Source: Spirochaetes bacterium ADurb.Bin218
GTDB lineage: Bacteria > Spirochaetota > UBA4802 > UBA5550
Length of the DNA: 44,894 nucleotides
NCBI GenBank assembly: GCA_002069965.1
Contig: MWCI01000022.1
Coordinates: 1 to 44,894 of the forward strand
Reading direction: 5' to 3'
The position numbers and the translations under genes were made by a program. The notes beneath the pieces are model-generated. The model saw only the letters and a program-made list of their open reading frames with translations. It made no database searches and was not told where the DNA came from. Position 1 is the stretch's first letter, and the number at the start of each line of letters is the position of its first letter. Below are positions 1 through 7,373 of this stretch, in pieces.

Positions 1-1
1 G

Positions 2-247
2 ACTTTTAATGGAGAAAGTAAAAAAAGAATTGGGCATCCTGCTCCTTTCCCTATTGAATTGCCTTATAGGTGTATTAAGTTGTTTAGTTTTATTGATGAT
101 ATTATATTTGACCCTTTTGCTGGTAGCGGAACTACTTTAATAGCAGCAAACAATACGAACAGGTATTCTGTTGGGTTAGAGATAGATTTAAAATATTGTG
201 AACTAGCAAAACAGAGAATAATCAATGAAACTGGTATGTTATTTTAG
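2..247 (+). CDS. DNA methyltransferase, C-terminal fragment (starts before the window)
   Basis: The frame is open from base 2 and ends at a stop at 245-247, so only the last ~81 residues are visible. They contain the GHPAPFP element followed by DPFAGSGTT, the AdoMet-binding motif I, and a GLEID acidic strand end. Motif I near the C-terminus is the beta-class order (catalytic motif, target recognition, then motif I), typical of N4-cytosine or N6-adenine type II methyltransferases. The HNH endonuclease gene begins 11 bases downstream, so the two probably form a restriction-modification pair. The catalytic (D/S)PP(Y/W) motif would lie upstream of the window, so target base and activity cannot be judged. 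Confidence 0.88.
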   Translation, partial: TFNGESKKRIGHPAPFPIELPYRCIKLFSFIDDIIFDPFAGSGTTLIAANNTNRYSVGLEIDLKYCELAKQRIINETGMLF

Positions 248-258
248 AGAGATAAGTT

Positions 259-849
259 ATGAATAATAGTAAAAGTATAAGTGATTTAATAATTGAATAT
301 TTTAAAAAACACCCAAATAAAGATTTATCACACGGACCAGTTGTTGATTGGGTAGAAGAAGAATATAAAAAAATATATGGAAGAAAACCAAGGGATACAT
401 GGAGAGCTATAAGGAAATTACATCAAGAAGGATTTTTAATTAAAGTAAAAAAAGGAGTATACAAATATGATCCTGGTTATGTTTCAAAAAAAGAATTTGA
501 TGATTTTACATCTGAGCTAAAAAGACTTATTCTTGAAAGAGATGGCTATAAATGCGTTATTTGTGGAAGAACTGAAAAAGAAGGCTATGAACTTCATGTT
601 GACCATATCTTGCCTAAGGATAAAGGAGGAAAAGCAACTTTAGAAAATGGGCAAACATTATGCTCAATATGTAATTTTCGAAAGAAAAATTATAATCAAA
701 CAGAAAGTGGCAAAAAAATGTTTATTAGATTATGGGAAACTGCTAAAAGATTAGGAGATGAAAAAACTCTGAAATTTTGTGAAGAGATTTTAAATACCTA
801 TGAAAAGTATAATATTAATGGTCATATTGAATGGAAAAAAGATGAATAA
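259..849 (+). CDS. HNH endonuclease, probable type II restriction enzyme
   Basis: A 196-residue protein. Residues ~1-75 look like a winged-helix DNA-binding region. Residues ~90-145 form an HNH nuclease: CVICG and CSIC pairs that would bind structural zinc, HVDHILPKDKGG with the general-base His, and ENGQTLC with the central Asn. The third HNH position appears to be Asn (CNFRKKN), a common variant. It starts 11 bases after the methyltransferase stop, so a cognate restriction partner is the likely role. An attC-like site begins directly after the stop codon, which places the pair in one integron cassette. The site it cuts cannot be read from the sequence. Confidence 0.82.
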   Translation: MNNSKSISDLIIEYFKKHPNKDLSHGPVVDWVEEEYKKIYGRKPRDTWRAIRKLHQEGFLIKVKKGVYKYDPGYVSKKEFDDFTSELKRLILERDGYKCVICGRTEKEGYELHVDHILPKDKGGKATLENGQTLCSICNFRKKNYNQTESGKKMFIRLWETAKRLGDEKTLKFCEEILNTYEKYNINGHIEWKKDE

Positions 850-856
850 AATGAAT

Positions 857-953
857 GCAGCTAACAGCGGCTATGCAGTTCGGGCGGAGTACCGCCCTCG
901 CCCAAATTGCCCTACGCTTCGGGCAACTTCGCATAGCCGCGAAACGTTAGACG
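857..953 (+). repeat. attC-like integron recombination site
   Basis: A ~95-bp imperfect palindrome with the attC layout. R'' is AGCTAAC (859-865) and L'' is AGCGGCTATGC (866-876). They pair with L' GCATAGCCGC (931-940) and R' GTTAGAC (946-952), which matches the GTTRRRY core. The interior holds two GC-rich hairpins: GGGCGG/CCGCCC (883-896) and TTGCCC/GGGCAA (907-926). It is much GC-richer than the flanking genes and sits directly after a stop codon, as cassette attC sites do. The R'' box deviates from RYYYAAC at one base. Recombination would be expected after the G of GTTAGAC. Confidence 0.75.
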
Positions 954-982
954 AAAAAACGCTATACTATTGGAGCTAATAA

Positions 983-1618
983 ATGTCTTTTCTAAAAAAA
1001 TATAAATTTGATCCAGAGATGAGTTTAAAACATTTTATTTCATCATCTTACCTGAAAGATTCAAACGAATTTCTATGGATGGTAGAACATTTGAAGGATT
1101 CAGAATTTATGAATAGTATGAGTTTTCGTTGCAAGGTTTTTACTTTGATTCTTTTTTCAGTTGAGTGTTCTTTAAAAAGCCTAGTCATAAGTTCATCTAC
1201 TTATACTCAAAAGGCAGAAATACTTTATACAAAAAATAAATCACATGATGTGGTTAAACTTTTTAAAAATGTACAACAACAACTTTATGGCAAAATAAAA
1301 TTTATAAATAAAAATGAACTTAAACTTCTTGAAGATGCTCATAAACTTGGTGTAAATGTCAGATACAATATCGATGTAAATTATATTTCATTTTATAGCT
1401 CATTTATTGAAAAAATATATGGAACTGATTTATTAGAATCAACTGTTGGAGGTGAATGGTTGGTAGATTTTTGGGGTTTATCAAAAAAACTATTTACCAT
1501 TGCGGATAAATCGCATAAAAGATATTTAAGTAAATATTCGATGCTCACTGGTGTACATATTGAAAATCATGATAAACGAATCAATGAATTTGCAATAAAT
1601 ATTGGGTTGAAAAAATAG
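983..1618 (+). CDS. Uncharacterised cassette protein, possibly HEPN-like
   Basis: A 211-residue, Lys- and Ser-rich, mostly helical protein of unknown function. The only suggestive stretch is residues ~55-95, with VECSLKSL followed some 25 residues later by SHDVVKLF. That spacing recalls HEPN-type helical domains (E..LKAL ... HDL..L), and RYNIDVNY near residue 130 could be the later RY element. This is weak inference. No signal peptide or membrane segment is visible. It lies alone between two attC-like sites, starts 31 bases after the first and ends 10 bases before the second. This is the usual layout of a single-gene integron cassette. Its AT-rich codon use resembles the preceding cassette genes. 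Confidence 0.6.
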   Translation: MSFLKKYKFDPEMSLKHFISSSYLKDSNEFLWMVEHLKDSEFMNSMSFRCKVFTLILFSVECSLKSLVISSSTYTQKAEILYTKNKSHDVVKLFKNVQQQLYGKIKFINKNELKLLEDAHKLGVNVRYNIDVNYISFYSSFIEKIYGTDLLESTVGGEWLVDFWGLSKKLFTIADKSHKRYLSKYSMLTGVHIENHDKRINEFAINIGLKK

Positions 1619-1627
1619 CGTTACTTC

Positions 1628-1735
1628 GCTTAACAGCGGTGGTGCGCTGCGCTAGGAGTACCTCGCTTGGCCTTACTTCGACAGGCTCAGCATAAGTCGG
1701 CACATCGCGCAAAAGGCCGGCGACGTCGTGTAAGC
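1628..1735 (+). repeat. Degenerate second attC-like site
   Basis: A GC-rich segment begins with GCTTAACAGCGG (1628-1639), a clear R''-L'' start like the first attC site, and ends with GTCGTGTAAGC (1725-1735), an imperfect R'. GCTTA pairs with TAAGC at the outer ends, but the arms pair only patchily. The R' box reads GTGTAAGC instead of GTTAAGC. The interior contains CTTCGACAGGCTCAG (1677-1691), a motif type often seen in dispersed palindromic repeats. It may be a decayed or fused attC at the edge of the array. Confidence 0.45.
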
Positions 1736-1740
1736 AAAAC

Positions 1741-1919
1741 ATCATATGAAACTGCCAATTTTAGATTTGCCTCATCTTTCAAGCATCTTTTTCCAGTTAT
1801 ATATCATTTGATTCGATAAACCCATATTTCTGGATACTTTCAAAATACTCCTATTCTCTAAGCGATAATAACTTATTTAGCACTGGTTCTTTAAATCTCT
1901 TACTGTATTTCATCGTCAT
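1741..1919 (-). pseudogene. IS3-type transposase OrfA remnant (frameshifted, truncated)
   Basis: Reading the minus strand from an ATG at 1919 (GAGGAA ribosome site just upstream) gives MTMKYSKRFKEPVLNKLL, then a stop at 1851-1853. A shift of one base resumes the family pattern with SILKVSRNMGLSNQMIYNWK up to a stop near 1770. This is the N-terminal helix-turn-helix of IS3-family OrfA transposases (basic start, FK..V, then S....W.K). The rest of the element is missing and the sequence runs into the attC-like site, so it is a dead fragment. Confidence 0.65.
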
Positions 1920-2057
1920 TTCCTCGTTATTTCAGGTTATAATTATTTTAGCACGTATAGCTTACGGTTATTTATAAATCCAAAATTTTATAAAAAATTG
2001 ATGGAAAAAGAAATAGTCTTAGTAAAAAATGGAGATAGTTTATAGGAGACTATTTCA

Positions 2058-2831
2058 ATGATTGAGCTTATAAATGTTAGCCTTGATATTTATGGCAGTA
2101 AAAGAAGAATTCTCAGTAACATAAACTGGCATGTAGAGGATGGCCAGTGCTGGGTGCTTTTTGGACGAAATGGCTCTGGCAAAACAAAGCTTTTGGAGAT
2201 TGTCAATGGCTTTATATTCCCCACAGAGGGAGAGGTCAGGAGGTTTGGCAAGCCAGCTATTGGAAGTGATATAAGGGAAATTCGTAAGCGTATTGGATAT
2301 ATAAGCTCTGTAATAAGAGATATGTTTAATCCTAATGAAAAGGTAATTGATACAGTATTAAGTGGTTTATATTCCTCAGTTGGTTTATACAGACATCCAA
2401 CTAAATCCGAAAAGGAAAAGGCTTTTGAGCTTATTGAGAGAGCTGGCCTTGGTGGAAGAGAACAGGATTCCATAAATCATCTATCTGATGGAGAAAAGCA
2501 AAAGATACTTATGCTGAGAGCTTTAATAAATGATCCTGATCTTCTTATATTAGATGAGCCCTCTACAGGTCTTGATATTGTTGCAAGGGAAGATTTTTTG
2601 CAGCTACTTAGCTCCATTACCATGGAGAGAGAGCATTCTGTGATATATGTCACTCATCACGTTGAAGAGATTACTCCGCTTTTTAAAAATATTTTTATTC
2701 TCAATGATGGTGAGGAATTTTTTAAAGGAGAGATTGACAGAGCTCTTTCAATGAATGTATTTTCATCTCTTTTTGGAAGGAATATAGAAGTATTCAAAAA
2801 AGGCGATAGGCTCTATGCTCAGCTAAATTAA
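2058..2831 (+). CDS. ABC transporter ATP-binding protein (YlmA/ModF-like)
   Basis: A 257-residue single-nucleotide-binding-domain ATPase. Walker A is GRNGSGKT at residues 36-43, the signature is LSDGEKQK near 142, Walker B is LLILDEP near 160, and the switch His lies in THH near 200. The signature LSDGE in place of LSGGQ occurs in the YlmA/ModF-like ABC group. A good ribosome site (AGGAG, 2044-2048) precedes the ATG. No permease or binding-protein gene lies nearby, so the substrate is unknown. It converges on trpA across a 43-base gap. Confidence 0.85.
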   Translation: MIELINVSLDIYGSKRRILSNINWHVEDGQCWVLFGRNGSGKTKLLEIVNGFIFPTEGEVRRFGKPAIGSDIREIRKRIGYISSVIRDMFNPNEKVIDTVLSGLYSSVGLYRHPTKSEKEKAFELIERAGLGGREQDSINHLSDGEKQKILMLRALINDPDLLILDEPSTGLDIVAREDFLQLLSSITMEREHSVIYVTHHVEEITPLFKNIFILNDGEEFFKGEIDRALSMNVFSSLFGRNIEVFKKGDRLYAQLN

Positions 2832-2842
2832 ACCATAGAGCC
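2809..2842. terminator. Hairpin between convergent ABC and trpA genes
   Basis: GGCTCTATG (2809-2817) is the exact inverse of CATAGAGCC (2834-2842) and overlaps the stop codon of the ABC gene. The stem can extend with ATAG/CTAT pairs on each side. No U-tract follows on either strand, so it may be a Rho-linked or 3'-end stabilising structure instead of a canonical terminator. Confidence 0.4.
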
Positions 2843-2874
2843 ACCTATACCACTGCAAATATTATATATCTGAC

Positions 2875-3609
2875 TTATTCAAAGAACTCCCTGAGCTTTG
2901 ATTTAAAGGAGTCAAATCCCACTTCTTTTAAAGCCTCAATGAGGGCTGTTCCTGTTATAAATCCATCAGAGTAGTTTAAAGCCATTTTTGCATCCTCTTT
3001 GCTTTTTATGCCAAAGCCTGTTACCACTGGAACATTTGAAAGAGATGTTGCTTTTTTCAATATTGATACTGTTTCATCTTCCATTGTAAATTTTGATCCT
3101 GTTATTCCCCTCATTGAGATAAAATAAATAAAGCCCTTTGCCTCTGAGGTGATCTCCTCTAAGGACTCCTGCGTGCTTTCTGGCGTAAGAAAGTTTATCA
3201 AAGCAATATTATCATCAAGATTCAATTGCCTTATAAAGCTCTGCTCACAAAAAGGGACATCTGGCAATATAAGCCCTTTTATATTTACCCCTGTGCAAAA
3301 ATCATTAAAATCCTTCATATTCATGTTGTATATAAGATTTGAATAAGTCATAAGGTAGATATCTTTGGATTTATCTGAGTGCTCTCTTATATATTCAATG
3401 CTTTTTGAGATTTCTGCAAAGCCTTCATTTTTTTCTATCATAAACTGTGCAGCATCTGAAATCACCTCTCCATCTGCAATTGGATCGCTAAAGGGTATTC
3501 CTACTTCTATAAAATCAAAGTATCTAAGACCCTCAAGTGCAGACTTTATAAAGGTCTCTCTGTCGGGATAGTTCCCCATAAGATAAAATCCGTTATATTT
3601 ATTTTTCAT
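2875..3609 (-). CDS. trpA: Tryptophan synthase alpha chain
   Basis: A 244-residue TIM barrel that cleaves indole-3-glycerol phosphate to indole and glyceraldehyde-3-phosphate and passes indole to TrpB. The family signature [15 protein letters not shown] (residues ~33-47) carries the catalytic Glu and Asp. PDVPF, TGFGIK and the phosphate-binding GTAL near 221 are also present. It is slightly shorter than the typical ~265 residues, mostly at the N-terminus. The ATG overlaps the trpB stop as ATGA, so the two are translationally coupled. It is the last gene of the trp operon. Confidence 0.97.
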   Translation of the reverse strand: MKNKYNGFYLMGNYPDRETFIKSALEGLRYFDFIEVGIPFSDPIADGEVISDAAQFMIEKNEGFAEISKSIEYIREHSDKSKDIYLMTYSNLIYNMNMKDFNDFCTGVNIKGLILPDVPFCEQSFIRQLNLDDNIALINFLTPESTQESLEEITSEAKGFIYFISMRGITGSKFTMEDETVSILKKATSLSNVPVVTGFGIKSKEDAKMALNYSDGFITGTALIEALKEVGFDSFKSKLREFFE

Positions 3610-4787
3610 AGATCAAACTCCTTCTCTACTATAGGCATATCCTTGTCTCCTCTGCCAGAGAGGTTTACTAAAACTTTTTTCCCCCTGAAGCGATCTTGAT
3701 TTGCTATGACATATCCAAGTGCGTGGCTGCTTTCCAGAGCAGGTATTATCCCCTCGGTCATTGTTAGTTCTTTAAATGCTGAGAGTGCCTGGTCATCAGT
3801 GCATGTTACATATTGCGCTATCCCTTTTTCATGGAAGTAGCTGTGCTCTGCCCCCACTGCTGGATAATCAAGGCCGGCGGATATTGAATGGACGGGTAAA
3901 ACGTTTCCCTCTTTTGTCTGCAGAAGATATGTATGGTTCCCGTGAATAATTCCCGGCCTGCCATAGTTGAGTTTTGCGCTGTGCTCCCCCTCCTTTGGAG
4001 ATATTCCTCCTGCTTCAACTCCAATTAGTTTAACTCCCTCTATATCTTTAAAGTGTGCAAAGATCCCTGCAGCGTTGCTACCACCTCCCACTGCTGCAAT
4101 TACATAATCAGGGTATACTCCTGCTGCATCAAGTATCTGCAATATTGCTTCTTTGCTTATTACAGATTGGAAATCACGAACAATCATCGGGAAAGGGTGC
4201 GCCCCCACAACAGATCCTATGAGATAATGGGTATTCTGGCATGTTTTTACCCAATCCCTCATAGCTGCATTTATTGCATCTTTTAGGGTTTTGCTTCCTG
4301 AGTCCACGGCTGTTACCTTTGCACCAAGAAGTCTCATTCGCTTTACATTGGGAGACTGGCGCTCCATGTCTGTTCTGCCCATAAAGACCTCACATTCCAT
4401 TCCAAGGAGTGCAGCCACTGTTGCCGTTGCAACTCCATGCTGGCCTGCACCTGTCTCTGCAATAAGACGACTTTTACCCATATACTTTGCAAGCAGTCCC
4501 TGCCCGAGGGCGTTGTTAAGCTTATGTGAGCCTGTATGCACCAGATCTTCCCGCTTTAAATATATCTCAATTCCAAATTTTTCAGATAACCTTTCTGCAA
4601 AATACAAAGGGGTTGGTCTTCCCGCATAAGTAGAAAGAAGTGAGTTGAGAGTTTTTTGCATTTTATCATCTTTTTTAAAATGATTGTATGCCTCTTCTAT
4701 TTTATTTAGAGTTTTAGTAAGAGTCTCTGGCACAAATCTACCGCCGAATCTTCCAAAATATCCTCTGCTATCAGGTAATGCTGTCAT
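3606..4787 (-). CDS. trpB: Tryptophan synthase beta chain
   Basis: A 393-residue, full-length PLP enzyme that condenses indole with serine to give tryptophan. The cofactor Lys is in [10 protein letters not shown] (~residues 86-95), the active-site Glu in ETGAGQHG, and the phosphate-binding loop is GGGSNA near 235. It is the usual TrpB1 type that pairs with TrpA. Its ATG lies inside the last 17 bases of trpF, with AAGGAGG within trpF serving as ribosome site, so expression is tightly coupled. Confidence 0.98.
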   Translation of the reverse strand: MTALPDSRGYFGRFGGRFVPETLTKTLNKIEEAYNHFKKDDKMQKTLNSLLSTYAGRPTPLYFAERLSEKFGIEIYLKREDLVHTGSHKLNNALGQGLLAKYMGKSRLIAETGAGQHGVATATVAALLGMECEVFMGRTDMERQSPNVKRMRLLGAKVTAVDSGSKTLKDAINAAMRDWVKTCQNTHYLIGSVVGAHPFPMIVRDFQSVISKEAILQILDAAGVYPDYVIAAVGGGSNAAGIFAHFKDIEGVKLIGVEAGGISPKEGEHSAKLNYGRPGIIHGNHTYLLQTKEGNVLPVHSISAGLDYPAVGAEHSYFHEKGIAQYVTCTDDQALSAFKELTMTEGIIPALESSHALGYVIANQDRFRGKKVLVNLSGRGDKDMPIVEKEFDL

Positions 4788-5391
4788 TTTCTGCCTCCTT
4801 AATCTTTAGCAGTAATTGTATAATTTTTTCTCTCGATTTAACCCCAGGGGAGATCTCTATTCCAGAGGAGAGATCAATTCCAAAGGGTTTTATTTTGCTT
4901 ATGATAGATGATACATTTTCAGGGTTTATTCCACCTGCAATTATAAGATTTTTTTTAAAAGTGCAATTATTTAAGAGAGCAAGATCAAAAGTTTTCCCTG
5001 TGCCGCCAAAGCTCTGCTGATCAAAGGTATCCACAAGAATAAAGTCTGCCTCAGAGTCTATCCTTTCTTCAAATCCTGAATCCTTAATCCTGAAGCATTG
5101 AATTATTGGGAGAAATCCCTGCAGGGCTCTGGCAGTCTCTATATTATAAAGCTGCAGCATATCCAGGGATGCTCTCTCTGCAATTGCTTTGATTTCATCA
5201 ACAGTATTATCAACAAAGACTCCTACTTTTAGAAGAGAGCTTCCTGCAATATTTCCCAGTTCTCTGGCTTTTTCTGCAGAGACATATCTAAGAGATTTTT
5301 TGTAGAAGATGAATCCTATAGCAGAGACTGGAAGATCTGCTACAAATTTAACATCCTCTTCTTGAGTAAATCCACAAAGCTTAACAAACAT
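4771..5391 (-). CDS. trpF: Phosphoribosylanthranilate isomerase
   Basis: A 206-residue (beta/alpha)8 barrel for the third committed step of tryptophan synthesis. The N-terminal [10 protein letters not shown] contains the catalytic Cys (residue 6). VGVFVD, the catalytic Asp in [19 protein letters not shown] and the phosphate-binding GIDLSSGIE are all present. It is stand-alone, not fused to TrpC as in enterobacteria. It overlaps trpC by 11 bases and trpB by 17. Confidence 0.96.
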   Translation of the reverse strand: MFVKLCGFTQEEDVKFVADLPVSAIGFIFYKKSLRYVSAEKARELGNIAGSSLLKVGVFVDNTVDEIKAIAERASLDMLQLYNIETARALQGFLPIIQCFRIKDSGFEERIDSEADFILVDTFDQQSFGGTGKTFDLALLNNCTFKKNLIIAGGINPENVSSIISKIKPFGIDLSSGIEISPGVKSREKIIQLLLKIKEAENDSIT

Positions 5392-6148
5392 TTTTAAGCT
5401 CCCTTATAAAAATTTCAGGGGATCTGCTTTTCATCAAAGCGCTTCCGATAAGAAAATTGTTTATTTTGCCTTTTTGTTTTATAAAGAGTAAGTCCTCCTT
5501 ATTTTCTATGGCGCTTGCGCTTATTGTTTCAATTTCTTGTGGAATTTTTTTCATAACATCAAGGCCCTGGGCAAAATCAATTCTTAGACTCTCCAGATCT
5601 CTCATATTGATCATTATTATCTCTGGATCTATCTTTAATGCTTTTTTTAGATCATCATTGGATGTAACCTCCACAAGAGGTGCAAGACCTATAGAGGTTG
5701 TGTAATCATATAGTTCCTTTAAATCTAACAGAGACAGAGCCCTTGCTATAAGGAGAATAATGTCTGCACCGCATATAAAGGCAGCATCAATTTGCTCCTT
5801 ATAAAATACAAAGTCTTTACATAAAATAGGTAGATTTACATTTACAGAGAGATCCCTTATAGAATGGTAGCTTCCACCAAAAAATTTTTCTTCTCCCAGG
5901 ATGCTTATAGCACAGGCTCCTCCTTTTATATAGGAGTTAATTCTCTCTTCATCTGCAATCTCAGTATTAAATGCCCCATGAGATGGTGAGCTCTTCTTTA
6001 TTTCTGCTATTATATTTATATTGTCTTTAAAAATTTCTTTAAGACCAAAAATAGGCCGAAGTCTTTTATAGCGTTTGACAATAGAGACCATATCTGGCAG
6101 CTCACCTTTTTTTATTTCCCTCATCAGGGACAGAGAAAATTTATTCAT
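5381..6148 (-). CDS. trpC: Indole-3-glycerol phosphate synthase
   Basis: About 255 residues. It closes the indole ring from CdRP. IIAEIKKSSPSHG has the catalytic Lys, LCKDFVF the second active-site Lys, and LAPLVEV, INMRDL and SASAIENKEDL follow the family order. I chose the ATG at 6148 because it forms a TAATG overlap with the trpD stop. The frame is open seven codons further upstream inside trpD, but that would add a non-conserved MPQGEWI. It is a single-function protein, separate from TrpF. Confidence 0.96.
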   Translation of the reverse strand: MNKFSLSLMREIKKGELPDMVSIVKRYKRLRPIFGLKEIFKDNINIIAEIKKSSPSHGAFNTEIADEERINSYIKGGACAISILGEEKFFGGSYHSIRDLSVNVNLPILCKDFVFYKEQIDAAFICGADIILLIARALSLLDLKELYDYTTSIGLAPLVEVTSNDDLKKALKIDPEIIMINMRDLESLRIDFAQGLDVMKKIPQEIETISASAIENKEDLLFIKQKGKINNFLIGSALMKSRSPEIFIRELKNVC

Positions 6149-7188
6149 TATCCATTCTCCCTGAGGCACTTGAGCTTTTTTAAAACCTCACCTGATATTA
6201 TTAGTTCTAAGGCTTTGCCAAAGGATGTTGAAATATCATTTTGAGGATTATGAGCAAACATCGCCACTGCACTATTCATTGCAAGGAGTTTAGCAAGAGG
6301 TGTTTCATGGCCACAGGATATAATCTCCTCAAAGAGTCTTGCGTTTTCCTCTGCACTCAGTCCCTTTGGTATCTGCAGTGCCTCTTCTTTGCTTATAAAT
6401 TTTTCAGGGCTAAAAAGTTTTTTTTCACTTCTGTCTCCTTCTATTTCGTAAAGCAATGTTGGCTCATAGGGAGATATCTCATCCATACCGTCAAGAGATG
6501 AATAGACAATAGCTCTTTCAAAGTCGAGAGCTCTGACAGCTTCTGCATAAACAGGAAGGAGCTCATGACTAAAGAATCCAATAGCCTGTCGCATTGTTCC
6601 TGCTGGATTTGCAAGAGGCCCAAGATAATTGAATATAGTACGTATCTGTAGTTTTTTTCTTACAGGTGCAGCAAATTTCATAGCTGGATGATAATTAGGT
6701 GCAGCCATGTATAAAAAATTGTGATTTTTAAAATACGCAACAGCCTCCTGCCCTGTCAAGTTTACTGGAATCCCAAGGGCTTCATAAAAATCAGTGGAGC
6801 CGCTTTTGCTGCTCATTGATCTGTTCCCATGCTTTGCCACAGGGATGCCATAGGCTGCAAGTATTATTGCAACAGATGAGGATATATTGAATGAGTGGGA
6901 ATTGTCTCCCCCTGTTCCGCAGGTATCAAAAATTTCATTATTGTCAAGGGTAAGCCTTTGGCTGAAGGCTCTCATTGATTTTGCAGCACCCATAATTTCC
7001 TCTGGTTTTTCCCCTCTCATCCTCATTGCAACAATTAAGGCACTAAGCTCAATTTCTGATAAATTCCCAGAAAATAAATCTATAAAAAGCTCTTCGCTCT
7101 CTGATGATGAAAGGGTTTTCCCATCTACTATCTTTGAAAGAGATATTGCCGGGGATATTTTTTGAGAATTTTGCACCTTTATTTCCAT
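6148..7188 (-). CDS. trpD: Anthranilate phosphoribosyltransferase
   Basis: A 346-residue enzyme that transfers phosphoribose from PRPP to anthranilate. FDTCGTGGDNSHSFNISS (~residues 90-107) is the PRPP-binding signature, KHGNRSMSSKSGSTD the second conserved loop, and RTIFNYLGPLANPA the third. It is the first structural gene of the operon, with a strong AGGAGG (7195-7200) seven bases before the ATG. trpE and trpG are not in the window, so anthranilate must come from genes elsewhere. Transcription must pass two terminators in the leader to reach this gene. Confidence 0.97.
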   Translation of the reverse strand: MEIKVQNSQKISPAISLSKIVDGKTLSSSESEELFIDLFSGNLSEIELSALIVAMRMRGEKPEEIMGAAKSMRAFSQRLTLDNNEIFDTCGTGGDNSHSFNISSSVAIILAAYGIPVAKHGNRSMSSKSGSTDFYEALGIPVNLTGQEAVAYFKNHNFLYMAAPNYHPAMKFAAPVRKKLQIRTIFNYLGPLANPAGTMRQAIGFFSHELLPVYAEAVRALDFERAIVYSSLDGMDEISPYEPTLLYEIEGDRSEKKLFSPEKFISKEEALQIPKGLSAEENARLFEEIISCGHETPLAKLLAMNSAVAMFAHNPQNDISTSFGKALELIISGEVLKKLKCLRENG

Positions 7189-7205
7189 TACTTTCCTCCT
7201 TTAAG

Positions 7206-7234
7206 TAAAATAAAAAGCCACGGTTTTCCGCGGC
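7206..7234 (-). terminator. Second intrinsic terminator of the trp leader
   Basis: On the minus strand GCCGCGG (7228-7234), an AAAA loop and CCGTGGC (7217-7223) form a 7-bp stem with one G-U pair, followed by TTTTTATTTTA (7206-7216). It lies directly before the trpD ribosome site. Its descending arm with the loop (AAAACCGTGG, plus 7218-7227) can also pair with the descending arm of the first terminator (CTGCGGTTTT, plus 7249-7258) over ten pairs, which would dissolve this stem. Confidence 0.8.
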
Positions 7235-7241
7235 CTTTATT

Positions 7242-7277
7242 GAAAATAAAAACCGCAGGGGGTTGTCCGCCTGCGGT
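7242..7277 (-). terminator. trp attenuator terminator (3:4 stem)
   Basis: On the minus strand ACCGCAGG (plus 7270-7277) pairs perfectly with CCTGCGGT (plus 7252-7259) across a 10-base loop, and TTTTTATTTTC follows (plus 7242-7252). This is a canonical Rho-independent terminator. Its ascending arm overlaps the segment used by the antiterminator stem, so the two cannot coexist. Confidence 0.9.
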
Positions 7278-7331
7278 ATATGATCATAAAAATACCTCGG
7301 CGGACAGCTATGTAAGTTGCCACCACCAGAG
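7264..7331 (-). promoter_or_regulatory. trp attenuator: pause (1:2) and antiterminator (2:3) stems
   Basis: Segment 1 is CTCTGGTGG (plus 7323-7331), which includes two of the Trp codons. It pairs with CCGCCGAG (plus 7296-7303) with one bulged U and one G-U. Segment 2, TGTCCGCC (plus 7299-7306), is alternatively an exact 8-bp complement of segment 3, GGCGGACA (plus 7264-7271). A ribosome stalled on the Trp codons would mask segment 1, allow 2:3, and prevent the 3:4 terminator. This is the classical logic of ribosome-mediated attenuation. Confidence 0.88.
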
Positions 7332-7373
7332 ATTTATGGTTCTAAAAATTTTATGATTTTTTGTTTCTATCAT
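7308..7373 (-). CDS. trpL: trp operon leader peptide with three tandem Trp codons
   Basis: An ATG at 7373 opens a 21-codon frame ending in TAG (7308-7310). Codons 16-18 are TGG-TGG-TGG (plus 7320-7328), giving NLWWWQLT at the C-terminus. Three consecutive Trp codons inside a leader followed by alternative stems and a terminator are diagnostic of a trp leader peptide. No Shine-Dalgarno lies upstream, and the ATG falls about 8 bases after the -10 box. The transcript may therefore begin at or next to the start codon. Confidence 0.88.
   Translation of the reverse strand: MIETKNHKIFRTINLWWWQLT

Noticed and set aside
1677-1691. CTTCGACAGGCTCAG as a separate dispersed palindromic repeat.
   Set aside because: Only one copy is present in the window and it sits inside the attC-like element, so I treated it as part of that site.
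2090-2473. A 127-codon open frame on the minus strand inside the ABC ATPase gene.
   Set aside because: It lies wholly within a well-supported gene on the other strand, has no domain, and its composition mirrors the complement of that gene.
6149-6169. An earlier in-frame start for trpC adding seven residues (MPQGEWI).
   Set aside because: It lies inside trpD without a ribosome site, and the TAATG overlap at 6148 gives a better coupled start.
7206-7373. A T-box or tryptophan-binding riboswitch instead of a peptide-based attenuator.
   Set aside because: I see no T-box consensus sequence, and the three tandem Trp codons with a start and stop fit ribosome-mediated attenuation better.
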